Shown in pieces: positions 1 through 8,015 of a DNA stretch of 23,391 nucleotides; positions within the stretch are counted from its first letter, which is position 1, and the number at the start of each line of letters is the position of its first letter. The DNA comes from JBDHZK01 sp039811865 (GTDB lineage Bacteria; Actinomycetota; Actinomycetes; Propionibacteriales; Propionibacteriaceae). Below the pieces are notes generated by a model, which saw only the letters and a program-made list of their open reading frames with translations, was not told the DNA's origin and searched no databases. The stretch covers positions 1-23,391 of the forward strand of contig JBDHZK010000027.1 in the NCBI GenBank assembly GCA_039811865.1, given 5' to 3'. The position numbers and the translations under genes are program-made.

Positions 1-1885
1 GCGGCGGCTGCCAGGTCTGCTGGGGCGGCTGCCACGGCTGGCCAGGAGTTCCAGCTGGGCCCGCAACCGGCAAGGGACTGGCCGGAGGCGGACGCAAGAC
101 GGTGCGGCTGGCGTCCCAGGCCTGTTCCAGGTCTGCCAGATAGTCGGTCGGGGGTACGGGCTCGGCGCGCGGGTCGGGCCGCAGCGCCACCACCATGGCC
201 GTCAGCATCGCCGCCGCCAACAGGGGCGTCCCCAGCAGGGAGTCCCCGAGGTCGCCGATCGGCTGAATGTCGATCTGCGTGCCGGTGGCGCGGGTCAACG
301 CGACGTAGGCGAGAGCGATCACCGCGAACAGCGAGTTGGCGCAGAACAGCAGGACGCGGGTCGCCATCGGCAATGCCTTGCTGGCCTTCTGGGTGAACTC
401 GCCGTCGGTGAGCAGGCGCCAAATCAGGCCGAACAGCACGGCCGCCACGCCTGAGTAGCCGAGCAGCGCGCTGGTCGGCTCGTCCAGGATGGCGCGATGC
501 GGGTAGAGGCTGGCCAGCACCAGGACGACCGCCAGCGCCCCGACGCGGACCCTGGAGAGCTTGCGCCGTGCCGCGAGCCAACCGAGCGAAACCACCGCCG
601 CGGCCGCGAAGAGCCAACTGATCGGTTGGGCGCCCCAAGACAACGGTGCCGTTCCGCCGGAAAGGCCGTTGGCCAGATCCATCAGCACCCCGATGGCGTA
701 GGCGCTGCACAGGGTCGGGCCGAGGACGTCCCCGACCCTGGCCCGGCGCCAGGCCACGACCAGCGCGACGACGCCGATCACCGCTCGCAGGACGGCGGCG
801 TTGCCGGCCGATTTCATCAGCCCGCCGAGGTAGTTCGCGGCCGGCTTCATGAACCCGATTCCCCAGAAATCGGCCACCGTGCCGATGATCACGCCCGGGA
901 CGACGATGACCAGAATCCAGAACATCCCCGCAGCCAGCGGATATAGGTAGCGCGCCCAGGATTCGGAGAGCTCGCCGGCGAGAATTCCCTTCGGCGTGGC
1001 GCGCGCCAGCCGCCAGTACAAGGCGCTCAGTCCAACCAGGAGCGCCAAATAGATCATGGTCCCGATCCACAGGCTGCGGCCGGTCGGCGCCTGACCGTGC
1101 CAGGCCTGCCAGGCGAAATCGGCGAGTGGCACGGCGACGGCGACGGCGACGAACCCGGTCCACAGCCAGCGCGGGGCCTGCTCGCGCATGACGGTCGAGA
1201 TGGACTCGGCCGCGGTGACCGCGATCTGGGAAAGCGCCGCGCCGGCGACCATCAGGGCCGGCATGGCCAGGATCGCCAAGGTCGTCACCAGCGCCAGCAA
1301 CAACGTGGGCCGAAAGTCGAAGCCCATCCGCAGTCCATCGCCGGCGAGCAGCAGGGTCGCCTGGGTGCCGAGGAGCAGGAGCAGGCAGACCACGGCGAAC
1401 TCCCACGCGGCGAAGTCCTTGCGCCACCGGACGATGGTGAGGACCACCAAGCCCAGCATGCTGCTCCCGGAGAGCCACAGGCCCATCGGCGATCCGACCG
1501 CCCCGAAGTAGCCGAACATGGCCACGAGCACGGCGGTCAGCACGAGCCCGACCAGCTTCAGCGCCCAGTGGGCGTGCATGGCCGCCGTTTGCACCAGGGC
1601 GAAGCACCAGACCATGCCCACCGTCAGAAATGGGGTCGCCGCCCGCGGAATGATCTGCAGGTCGTCGGCGGCCACGAGCACGTCCACGCTCCGCAGTTGC
1701 CCGGCGAAGATCACGGCGACGCCGGTGAGGACGTACGCGATCAGGGTGATCAGTGCGATCGCGGGCATGCCGCGCGGCCATTCGCGCCATTTTGGCCAAC
1801 CCTCACGAATGGGTTCGACAAAGACGAGCCGGAACGACTCGGTGATCGTCAGCCAGACCGCCTTCAACGCGCCGCCGGGCTTCAT
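1..1885 (-). CDS. Polytopic membrane protein with Pro/Trp/Gln-rich C-terminal tail (partial, runs off left edge)
   Basis: An open frame of at least 628 codons begins with ATG at 1885 and is still open at base 1. The first residues are MKPGGALKAVWLTITESF. Long hydrophobic stretches occur at about residues 41-62, 84-104, 108-130, 161-181, 193-216, 241-258, 271-290, 312-335, 422-438, 473-490, 508-531 and 548-568, which suggests 14-16 membrane spans. After residue 570 the chain becomes hydrophilic and then rich in Pro, Gln and Trp (QPWQPPQQTWQPP). The start overlaps the stop of the upstream propeller gene as ATGA (1882-1885), so translation is probably coupled and the two products probably act together. 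I recognise no family; transport or scaffold roles are guesses. The true C-terminus lies outside the window. Gene reality is well supported; function is unknown. Confidence 0.82.
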   Translation of the reverse strand, partial: MKPGGALKAVWLTITESFRLVFVEPIREGWPKWREWPRGMPAIALITLIAYVLTGVAVIFAGQLRSVDVLVAADDLQIIPRAATPFLTVGMVWCFALVQTAAMHAHWALKLVGLVLTAVLVAMFGYFGAVGSPMGLWLSGSSMLGLVVLTIVRWRKDFAAWEFAVVCLLLLLGTQATLLLAGDGLRMGFDFRPTLLLALVTTLAILAMPALMVAGAALSQIAVTAAESISTVMREQAPRWLWTGFVAVAVAVPLADFAWQAWHGQAPTGRSLWIGTMIYLALLVGLSALYWRLARATPKGILAGELSESWARYLYPLAAGMFWILVIVVPGVIIGTVADFWGIGFMKPAANYLGGLMKSAGNAAVLRAVIGVVALVVAWRRARVGDVLGPTLCSAYAIGVLMDLANGLSGGTAPLSWGAQPISWLFAAAAVVSLGWLAARRKLSRVRVGALAVVLVLASLYPHRAILDEPTSALLGYSGVAAVLFGLIWRLLTDGEFTQKASKALPMATRVLLFCANSLFAVIALAYVALTRATGTQIDIQPIGDLGDSLLGTPLLAAAMLTAMVVALRPDPRAEPVPPTDYLADLEQAWDASRTVLRPPPASPLPVAGPAGTPGQPWQPPQQTWQPP

Positions 1886-3960
1886 GGCGTTGTCCCCAGG
1901 GTGACCCGCTTGCCACGATCGGTGATGATGATGCGCTGCGCCGACCAGGATGCGCCCAGTCCGTTCGGCGCACCATCGGCGAGTTGGACGTCCCAACGCT
2001 TCACGGTCTCGCCACCGGGCCCGAACAGGTAGGCATGGTCGGCGGCCAGCCCGAGCGCGGTGGTGCCGTCGGAGACCAGCGTGGCCAGCGCCACCTCACT
2101 ACGCCACCTCCACCGGCCGGTGTTGGGATCCAAAGCCACCACCGCATCATCGGTGCGAACCCAGATCAGGGGGCCCACCGGGACGATCTGGCGTTCCTCC
2201 TCGAGGCTGTAGGCGGTTACCCACAGCGCGCCGTCAGTCAAGCGGAAGGCCTCGCTGACGCTGGAGGAGTTGGACGTCGCCAGTACCACGCCACCGGCGG
2301 CGGCCAGAAACGACGGCCGATTCGCCAGTTGTGCCTGCCACTCCGGTTGGCCTTCCAGCGTGTAGGCGCTCAGGCTGCCGGACTGATCGGCAACCACCAC
2401 GTGGCCGTCGGAAACCACGGGCGGGATGCGTAGCTCGGTCGAGGTGGATCTCGACCACAGTTGCACGCCGGTCCGGATGGAGCGCGCGCTGACGGTCCCG
2501 TCCAGGGTGGCGACGAGGAACCTCTCGGCGTCCAGGCGCACCATGGCCGCCTGCGCGACATCCGGGATCTCGCCGGTCCACAGCCACTGGCCCGTCTCGG
2601 TGTAGGCAGCGAGACGGCGAGCCGAGGTGGCGACGATCGTGACCTGGCCGAATCCGCCAGTCAGGGTGATGTCACCGCCAGGCCGGGCCCGCCAGGACTG
2701 GAAGTACCGCCCGGACGCCATCCCCACGCCCATCAGGGTCCCGCCGACGCGCATCCCGATCGTGTACAAATCCGGGGCAACCAACTGCGGATCGGTGCGT
2801 TGGGTCAGGGCGAGCGGAGCCGGCAACGCCTCGGCTTGCGCCCGGAACTGCCAGGCGGCCGGGCTCGTCCAGGCCGGGGTGGCCGCCACTTGCACCGTAG
2901 CCCGCGGATCGGCCCATTGGGGAAACTCGCCGATCGGGGACCAGGTCTGGGCGTCCCCGGTTTGCGAGACGATGCCGCGGCCTGGGCACCACACGTTGCT
3001 GGACGTCTGTGGTCCGGCGCTCCCCGTCAGGGTCTGGTCGACTCGAAGGCAGCCGTCCGCGTAGCCGGCCCCGGCGGCGCTCGCCCTGGACGCCAATTGG
3101 TACTGGCCGGTCGTGGTGCGTGTGCCCCGGGTCTGACGGATGCTGCCTTGTTCGTTCCAGGACGACCCGGCGTGGACGTCCGCGGGCAGGTCCAGCCGCC
3201 CAGGGCTGAACTGAATCGAGCCTTGCGGGTCTTTGATCACCCAGGTCCGCAGTCCGTCGGCGGAAAGCTCGCGCAACTCCTCGAAGCCGGGCCGAGGTTT
3301 CGCCCCGTCGGCCAAGACGGTGGTGGTGAGCCGGACCCAGTAGCGGCGCAGCACGTTGTCGATCGGGGCCACCTGGCTGAACTCCAGCGGCCCGGCGCCG
3401 AAGGCTTGCGCGTACGGCACATGCGCCCACTCGAGCGTGCGCACCTCGCGCGCGGCGCCGGTGAGGGACATGAGTTCGTGATGGCCGTCGGTGCCGACCA
3501 GCGCGGTCGCCGCGTTTCGGGGCGCGCCGTCCACGGGACGTCCGGCAAAGAGGGTGACTCCGACGACCAGGGCCGCGGCCAGCACCACCACGATGGTCGG
3601 GATCGGGCCTCGACGCCGCCGCGGCGGCGCGGCACCTGCCGTCGCCAGTGGCGCGCCTGGAGCCAATGGGGGCGCGAACCCCTGGGATCCGGGAGGCGGC
3701 GGTGGAAAGCTCGGCGCACCGGGGGCGGGCCACCCCGGCTGCGGGCTTGCCGGCCCGGGTTGGCCCCAGCCGGACGCGGGCGGCTGCCACACCGGCGCCC
3801 CAGGGACGCCAGCACCCCAGCCGGGCTGCTGGCCATGGTTGCCGGGAGCGCCGCCGGGGGGATTCCACGGCGATCCGGCTGGCGGGCCCCAGCCCTGCTG
3901 CGGCGCAGCACCCTGCTGACCGGACGGGCCGGGAGCGCCTGGCGGCCAGGTGGGTTGCAT
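1882..3960 (-). CDS. Membrane-anchored PQQ-like beta-propeller protein with Pro/Gly/Trp-rich N-terminus
   Basis: The protein has 692 residues when started at ATG 3960; a GTG two codons upstream is also open. Residues 1-113 are low complexity, rich in P, G, Q and W. An RRRR cluster at 114-117 and one hydrophobic helix at about 121-140 predict a cytoplasmic N-terminus and a large extracytoplasmic part. Residues about 155-350 form a separate domain with two cysteines near 304 and 325 that could form a disulfide; it loosely recalls TapB/DUF3108-like domains. From about 400 to 690 there are repeated PQQ-propeller blade motifs, such as YTETGQWLW, RTGVQLWS, YTLEGQPEWQ and LDPNTGRWRW. Such propellers often bind ligands or scaffold envelope complexes, and need not be enzymes. 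TAAGCT lies six bases before the ATG, suggesting a leaderless start separate from the sigma-factor transcript. The stop overlaps the next start as ATGA. Confidence 0.85.
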   Translation of the reverse strand: MQPTWPPGAPGPSGQQGAAPQQGWGPPAGSPWNPPGGAPGNHGQQPGWGAGVPGAPVWQPPASGWGQPGPASPQPGWPAPGAPSFPPPPPGSQGFAPPLAPGAPLATAGAAPPRRRRGPIPTIVVVLAAALVVGVTLFAGRPVDGAPRNAATALVGTDGHHELMSLTGAAREVRTLEWAHVPYAQAFGAGPLEFSQVAPIDNVLRRYWVRLTTTVLADGAKPRPGFEELRELSADGLRTWVIKDPQGSIQFSPGRLDLPADVHAGSSWNEQGSIRQTRGTRTTTGQYQLASRASAAGAGYADGCLRVDQTLTGSAGPQTSSNVWCPGRGIVSQTGDAQTWSPIGEFPQWADPRATVQVAATPAWTSPAAWQFRAQAEALPAPLALTQRTDPQLVAPDLYTIGMRVGGTLMGVGMASGRYFQSWRARPGGDITLTGGFGQVTIVATSARRLAAYTETGQWLWTGEIPDVAQAAMVRLDAERFLVATLDGTVSARSIRTGVQLWSRSTSTELRIPPVVSDGHVVVADQSGSLSAYTLEGQPEWQAQLANRPSFLAAAGGVVLATSNSSSVSEAFRLTDGALWVTAYSLEEERQIVPVGPLIWVRTDDAVVALDPNTGRWRWRSEVALATLVSDGTTALGLAADHAYLFGPGGETVKRWDVQLADGAPNGLGASWSAQRIIITDRGKRVTLGTTP

Positions 3961-3966
3961 CGCCAC

Positions 3967-3972
3967 AGCTTA
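3967..3972 (-). promoter_or_regulatory. Putative -10 box for the propeller gene (leaderless)
   Basis: On the minus strand TAAGCT sits six bases before ATG 3960, with no Shine-Dalgarno sequence between them. It lies just downstream of the stop codon of the putative anti-sigma gene (3983-3985). No convincing -35 box is seen, so this is a position-based inference. Confidence 0.4.
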
Positions 3973-3982
3973 TGGAGTGGTG

Positions 3983-5086
3983 CTACTTCGTGGTAAGGCG
4001 CTCGAGGATCGCTTGGGCAGCCGGCCCCGGATCCCACTCCCGCGTGTCGTTCTCCGACGTGAAGTACCAGCGACCGCAAGTACTGCCGCGCAGGCTCAGC
4101 AGGTCGCCGTACAGGTTGGCCACAACGATGCTCTTGGGGGCCAGGTCGCAGGTTTGGCTGACGCTGCGGACCCGGGCGTTGAGGTCGGCGCGGACCACCC
4201 CGAACTGAGCCGCGGACAACGTCCGCTCGACGCGGGCCGTGACCGACGTGGTCTGGTCATAGACGCAGGCGTGGGCCGCGACGGCGTTCGTGACCGCCAC
4301 CGGCATCACCGAGCCGACGTAGGGTCCGCCCAGGCACCAGGGGTTGGGCCGGGGCGGGGGGGCGGATTCGCCCTGGGCGGCTCGCTGTTTGGTCCAACGG
4401 TCGACGAGTTCGGTGAGGATCTTGTCGGCCCCGTTCCGGAACCGCTGGGGTGAGCCGAGGATCCGGCACCCGTAGAGCTGGCCGTCCACAACGACCGGGG
4501 TACGGCCGCGGTAGGTGAAGACCAAGCGATAGGCCGGGCCCATCTCCGAGGTGCAGACCTGATCCGGGCCTCCCGCCGGGAGGGCATTGATCTTGGCGAT
4601 CACCTCGTCCAAGCCAGTGGTCAACTCGTCGTTCGGGGGGATCAGCATGAGCTCTGGCGCGCCGGCGGGGCAGATCCGCAGGGCGATCGCACCGGCGGGA
4701 ACGCCCTGGGCGGGCAGGTCGGGCTCGAGGTTGTCCGGGCAGCCGGCGGTGCTCGGCGGCTGGGTCGGGTGTTTGGGCTCGGTGGGCAGCGAAGGTGTGG
4801 GCGGGGATGTCGGCTTCTCCGGATCAGCCGGGTCCACGCTCAGTTGGGTGGGCGGGGCCGGGCTGGCCAGGACGCCGCCCACCGAGGGACGCAGCGTCCA
4901 GGTCACCACTCCGGCCACCACCGCCAGCGCCACGGCCCCGGCCAGCAGCGCCGATCGGGCGGCCCCGGCGCGACGCGCGCTGGCCGCGGCTCGCCCGGCC
5001 CAGCCGGACACCTCCGGCGCCGGGGGGACCGCGTCGTGCAGCCGTTGTGTCAGTGACCTGGTCAGGTCGCCGTCATCGTCGTTCAT
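3983..5086 (-). CDS. Single-pass membrane protein, putative anti-sigma factor for the adjacent SigE-family sigma factor
   Basis: The protein has 367 residues starting at ATG 5086 (MNDDDGDLTRSLTQRLHDAV). A cytoplasmic N-terminus of about 44 residues is followed by a hydrophobic helix at about 45-65. A Pro/Thr-rich linker of about 45 residues comes next, then an extracytoplasmic domain with several cysteines and a motif GPAYRLVFTYRGRTPVVV. The gene overlaps the sigma-factor gene by 14 bases, so the pair is translationally coupled. Genes in this position next to SigE-family sigma factors commonly encode anti-sigma factors, and that is the basis of the call. No HxxxCxxC zinc anti-sigma motif is visible, so it is not a ZAS-type protein, and sigma binding is inferred. 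The frame stays open to 5350, but that extension lies inside the sigma gene and was rejected. The outer domain may sense an envelope signal. Confidence 0.75.
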   Translation of the reverse strand: MNDDDGDLTRSLTQRLHDAVPPAPEVSGWAGRAAASARRAGAARSALLAGAVALAVVAGVVTWTLRPSVGGVLASPAPPTQLSVDPADPEKPTSPPTPSLPTEPKHPTQPPSTAGCPDNLEPDLPAQGVPAGAIALRICPAGAPELMLIPPNDELTTGLDEVIAKINALPAGGPDQVCTSEMGPAYRLVFTYRGRTPVVVDGQLYGCRILGSPQRFRNGADKILTELVDRWTKQRAAQGESAPPPRPNPWCLGGPYVGSVMPVAVTNAVAAHACVYDQTTSVTARVERTLSAAQFGVVRADLNARVRSVSQTCDLAPKSIVVANLYGDLLSLRGSTCGRWYFTSENDTREWDPGPAAQAILERLTTK

Positions 5087-5594
5087 CGTGGACCCCTTCG
5101 AGTTCGGCCAGCGCGGGGGAGCGGCGCAGCGCGGCAAGCGCTCGGCTGGTGTGGCTCTTGACCGTTCCGGTGGAGATGCCGAGCAACTGCGCGGTTTCCT
5201 CGACGCTGCGGTCCTCGTAGAAACGCAGGACGACCACCGCCTTCTGTGCGCGCGGTAGAGCGGCCAAGGCGTTGGCCAGGTCGAGCCGCTGCTCGGCCGC
5301 GGTGGTGCCAGAGCCGACGGGCGGATCGCCGACGTCGGCGGGGACCTCATCTCTCCAGCGGCGTCGCCACCACGCCAGGTACGCCCGGTACATGGTTTTG
5401 CGGACGTAGGCCTCGAACGAACCGCTCGCGCTCACCCGATCGAAATGCGGGTAGGTCTTGGCCAGCGCGGTTTGGACGAGGTCCTCGGCTCGTTGGGCGT
5501 CCCCGGCCAGCAGCCACGCCGATCGCCACAGCGCCTGGGCACGCTGGGCCACGAACGCGGTGAACCCGTCCACCGGCGGCACTGACTCGACCAC
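5073..5594 (-). CDS. SigE-family ECF RNA polymerase sigma factor
   Basis: The 173-residue protein has the two-domain ECF layout. Region 2 spans about 10-80 and includes DAQRAEDLVQTALAKTY, then an aromatic/arginine-rich stretch (YLAWWRRRWRD). Region 4 spans about 105-160 and carries the helix-turn-helix EETAQLLGISTGTVKSHTSR. Length and motifs match the actinobacterial SigE family (TIGR02983 type) rather than RpoE with a zinc anti-sigma partner. It would direct RNA polymerase to a small regulon, plausibly including this envelope cluster. The start is GTG 5594: a strong GAGGGGAG (5601-5608 on the complement) lies six bases upstream, whereas the nearby ATG at 5599 is in another frame. The 3' end overlaps the next gene by 14 bases. 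No clear autoregulatory promoter was found in the 49-base gap to the ribonuclease D gene, so readthrough from that gene is possible. Confidence 0.92.
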   Translation of the reverse strand: MVESVPPVDGFTAFVAQRAQALWRSAWLLAGDAQRAEDLVQTALAKTYPHFDRVSASGSFEAYVRKTMYRAYLAWWRRRWRDEVPADVGDPPVGSGTTAAEQRLDLANALAALPRAQKAVVVLRFYEDRSVEETAQLLGISTGTVKSHTSRALAALRRSPALAELEGVHDERR

Positions 5595-5643
5595 GGCATG
5601 CTCCCCTCACCAACAAGAAGCGGTTGGCCCGTCCGCCAGGTTG

Positions 5644-6900
5644 TCAGCCCGCGACGGCGGCTTCGAAATCGCCGCCCAGTAGCCCGATCTGCCACGGCCG
5701 GGCGCCCAGTTCGGCCAGCCGGTCGGCCAGCGGCGTAGCGTCCGGAGGTTCCCACGCGAGGCGTCGGACGAGGTCGGGCGCGATCAGGTTCTCGACCGGA
5801 ACGGTGTTCTCGGCGGCGATCTTCAGGCTGGCCGCCCGCAGCCGCGACCAGCGAGCGTAGGCCTCGGGTGCGCGCGACTCCCAAGACCGCACCGGCGGAG
5901 GGCCGTCCACGGGCAGCGTCCTGGGCGGAAGGTCGGGCCGGGAAAGTTCCTGGGCTCGTTGGAGCGCCTGCAGCCAGGTGTTCTCGTAGCGGGCGGAGTG
6001 CCGACGGCGGAACCCCTCGATCTGGCGCAGATCGGCCCGGCCGAGCAGACGCCGCCGGGGCGCCGACCGGGATTCGTCGGCGAGGGCCGCGAGTTCGCAG
6101 ATCGAGCGGTCGGCGAGGATGCGCCCGGGGGCGCGGTCGCTTTCGCGGGCGATCTTGTCCCGGGCGAGCCACACCTCCCGCACGACCGCCATGCCGCGCT
6201 GGGAGCGAACGTGGTGAATGCCATTGGTGCGCCGCCACGGATCGGCTCGCGGCACGGGTGTTTGACCGGCCGTCCGGGCCAGATGGTCGAACTCCTGCAT
6301 CGCCCAGTCGAGCTTTCCGGCGTCGACCAGGCGCTCGGCCAGCCAGTCGCGCAACTCGGCGAGCAGTTCAACGTCGAGGGCGGCATAGTCCAGCCACTCG
6401 TCCGGGATCGGCCGGCGCGACCAGTCGGCCGCCGAGTGCTCCTTCAGCAGCCGGACGCCGAACGCCGTCTCGATCATCGTCCCGAGCGCCACGCGTGGCA
6501 GCCCGAGCAGGCGGCCGGCCAACTCGGTGTCGAACAGCCGCCGGGGCAGGAAGCCGATCTCGGCCAGGCAGGGGAGGTCCTGCGAAGCGGCGTGAATGAT
6601 CCACTCCGCATCCTGCAAGGCGGCGGCCTGGCTGGACAGGTCGGCCGTTGCCCCGCCTTGCTCGAAGGCGACGGGGTCGATCAACGATGTGCCTGCTCCG
6701 GCTCGGCGAAGCTGCAACAGGTATGCCTTGGCCGAGTAGCGATAACTCTGCGCCCGTTCGGTGTCGACGCCAAGGGGGCCGCGGGCGTGGGCCAACTCGT
6801 CGATCGCGCGGGCCAAAGCCGGCACTGTGGCGATGATCGGCGGTGTGCCATCGGCGGGAGCGGCGAGCACCGGCGGATCGTCGGGCGTCGGCTCGCTCAC
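5644..6900 (-). CDS. rnd: Ribonuclease D (DEDDy 3'-5' exoribonuclease with HRDC-type C-terminal region)
   Basis: The protein is 418 residues from GTG 6900. The N-terminal nuclease domain has the DEDD signatures: GVDTERAQSYRYSAKAYLLQ (exonuclease I Asp and Glu), IHAASQDLPCL (motif II Asp) and WLDYAALDVELL (motif III, with the Tyr-x3-Asp of the DEDDy subgroup). The C-terminal half is helical and Arg-rich, as expected for HRDC domains. RNase D trims 3' ends of tRNA and other stable RNAs using two metal ions. The frame continues upstream to 6993, but that extension lies inside the DUF3000 gene. GTG 6900 overlaps the DUF3000 stop as GTGA, the usual coupling form here. A DUF3000-rnd pair is a familiar actinobacterial arrangement. 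The last codons lie 49 bases before the sigma factor gene. Confidence 0.92.
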   Translation of the reverse strand: MSEPTPDDPPVLAAPADGTPPIIATVPALARAIDELAHARGPLGVDTERAQSYRYSAKAYLLQLRRAGAGTSLIDPVAFEQGGATADLSSQAAALQDAEWIIHAASQDLPCLAEIGFLPRRLFDTELAGRLLGLPRVALGTMIETAFGVRLLKEHSAADWSRRPIPDEWLDYAALDVELLAELRDWLAERLVDAGKLDWAMQEFDHLARTAGQTPVPRADPWRRTNGIHHVRSQRGMAVVREVWLARDKIARESDRAPGRILADRSICELAALADESRSAPRRRLLGRADLRQIEGFRRRHSARYENTWLQALQRAQELSRPDLPPRTLPVDGPPPVRSWESRAPEAYARWSRLRAASLKIAAENTVPVENLIAPDLVRRLAWEPPDATPLADRLAELGARPWQIGLLGGDFEAAVAG

Positions 6901-7496
6901 TTCAACCGCGAGATGGGCCGGCGCGGCGGCAGCGATACGACCCCTGCGGGCAGCGGCGGCAGACCCGCCGTCGTGCACAGCAGGTCGGACCACGCCACCA
7001 GGTGCGGGACGACTCCATCACCGGCGCTCAGCAACGGTGTCCAGGACGCTCGGATCTCGACCTCGGCGCGCTGCGGCTCATCGGACATCGAGCCGAACGA
7101 GGTGCTGGAGACCGAGGTGACGGTGCCGGACGGCGCGAGAAAGCCGGCCTCGTGGCGTTCCAACGCTTCGATCAGCCATGACCAGCCGACGTCGGCGAGC
7201 AGCGGGTCGACCGCCATCTCGGCGTCGACCTCGGAGCGCGCGTAGGTGACGAAGCGGAAATCGCCCTCCCATGAGCTGTTGCCCACCGGGTCGTGCAGCA
7301 GAATCAGTCGTCCGCTGCCCAACTCGTGGCCCGCGGACACCACATCCGCGGCAATGGCGACGGCATAGGGGGCGATGCGCTGCGGCGCCGGGATCTCCTC
7401 GATCACCATTTCCTGGCGCCAGCGAAGGGCGACCAGGTCGGCGACCGCGCGCTCGAAAGCCCGGGGTGTTCCGGGGGTTCTGCTTCGAGCGGCCAC
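6897..7496 (-). CDS. DUF3000 family protein
   Basis: The protein has 199 residues starting at GTG 7496. It matches the actinobacterial DUF3000 family by overall sequence: a Trp-rich middle with GRLILLHDPVGNSSWEGDFR, followed by DPLLADVGWSWLIEALERH, and a late ASWTPL motif. No signal peptide or membrane span is visible, so it is probably cytoplasmic. The biochemical role of DUF3000 is not known. It is the first gene of a pair with ribonuclease D, whose start overlaps its stop as GTGA, so an RNA-linked function is possible but only by association. The start is supported by TACCCT seven bases upstream and the absence of a Shine-Dalgarno sequence, suggesting a leaderless mRNA. Confidence 0.88.
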   Translation of the reverse strand: MAARSRTPGTPRAFERAVADLVALRWRQEMVIEEIPAPQRIAPYAVAIAADVVSAGHELGSGRLILLHDPVGNSSWEGDFRFVTYARSEVDAEMAVDPLLADVGWSWLIEALERHEAGFLAPSGTVTSVSSTSFGSMSDEPQRAEVEIRASWTPLLSAGDGVVPHLVAWSDLLCTTAGLPPLPAGVVSLPPRRPISRLK

Positions 7497-7503
7497 GGAC
7501 CCG

Positions 7504-7509
7504 AGGGTA
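7504..7509 (-). promoter_or_regulatory. Putative -10 box for the DUF3000-rnd transcript (leaderless)
   Basis: On the minus strand TACCCT is followed by seven bases and then GTG 7496. This is the spacing expected if transcription begins at or next to the start codon. No good -35 is visible; the 57-base gap behind msrB would hold the whole promoter. Confidence 0.45.
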
Positions 7510-7553
7510 GCCAGCGGGCGCCCCGCGTCCCGGCTGACGCGCCGAAGCGCGGT

Positions 7554-7979
7554 TCAGGACGCCGGGTCGGTGGGGCGCAGGGTGAGGCTGATGGAGTTGA
7601 TGCAGAAGCGACGATCGGTCGGGGTGTCGTATCCCTCGCCGTCGAACACGTGCCCCAAATGCGAATCGCAGGCGGCGCAGCGCACTTCGACGCGCCGCTG
7701 GAACAGGGTCCGATCCTCCACGTACCGAACTCGATCGCCGGCCAGGGGGGCGAAGAAGGAGGGCCAACCGCAGTGGGAAGGGAACTTCTCGCTGCTGCGG
7801 AACAGCTCGTTGCCGCAGGCCCGGCAGGCGTAGACACCCTGCGTGGTGGTGTCGGTGTACTCGCCCGTGAAGGGACGCTCGGTGCCGGCCTCGCGCAGGA
7901 CGTGGAACTCCTGCGCACTCAGTTGCTCGCGCCACTGTTGCGGGGTCTTGATCACCCGGAGCGGCGGTGAAGTGGTCAT
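7554..7979 (-). CDS. msrB: Peptide-methionine (R)-S-oxide reductase MsrB
   Basis: The 141-residue protein reduces the R-epimer of methionine sulfoxide in oxidised proteins. All family marks are present. Two zinc-binding CxxC pairs occur at about C52/C55 and C101/C104 (CAACDSHLGHVFD). SHCGWPSF contains a possible resolving Cys (C70), and RRFCINS carries the catalytic Cys (C126). There is no N-terminal MsrA domain or signal peptide, so this is the cytoplasmic stand-alone form. ATG 7979 is preferred over ATG 7991, because a TATGCT box lies exactly seven bases upstream of 7979 and would be cut by the longer start. The gene diverges from the primase-polymerase gene; their -10 boxes appear to overlap. 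Confidence 0.95.
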   Translation of the reverse strand: MTTSPPLRVIKTPQQWREQLSAQEFHVLREAGTERPFTGEYTDTTTQGVYACRACGNELFRSSEKFPSHCGWPSFFAPLAGDRVRYVEDRTLFQRRVEVRCAACDSHLGHVFDGEGYDTPTDRRFCINSISLTLRPTDPAS

Positions 7980-8015
7980 GCCCGCCAGCATAGGCTGGGG
8001 CTCGTGCCGACCTCA
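7968..8015. promoter_or_regulatory. Compact divergent promoter with overlapping -10 boxes (msrB / Prim-PolC)
   Basis: AGCATAGGCT (7987-7996) contains TATGCT on the minus strand (7992-7987) and TAGGCT on the plus strand (7991-7996), sharing two base pairs. Each box is seven bases from its start codon (ATG 7979, GTG 8004). At a 17-base spacing from each lies TGAAGT (plus, 7968-7973) or TGAGGT (minus, 8015-8010), so even the weak -35 candidates are symmetric. The layout is read from sequence; promoter activity is inferred. Confidence 0.5.

Noticed and set aside
1097..2032. A 311-codon open frame on the plus strand
   Set aside because: It is antisense to the polytopic membrane protein, and its product is a low-complexity Gly/Asp/His/Gln-rich chain typical of shadow frames.
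2461..3996. A 511-codon open frame on the plus strand
   Set aside because: It lies opposite the propeller gene, is Arg/Gly/Pro-rich without domains, and lacks a plausible start signal.
5087..5350. Upstream extension of the anti-sigma gene
   Set aside because: The frame is open to 5350 but lies inside the sigma factor gene, and the added residues are an Arg/Pro/Ser-rich out-of-frame reading.
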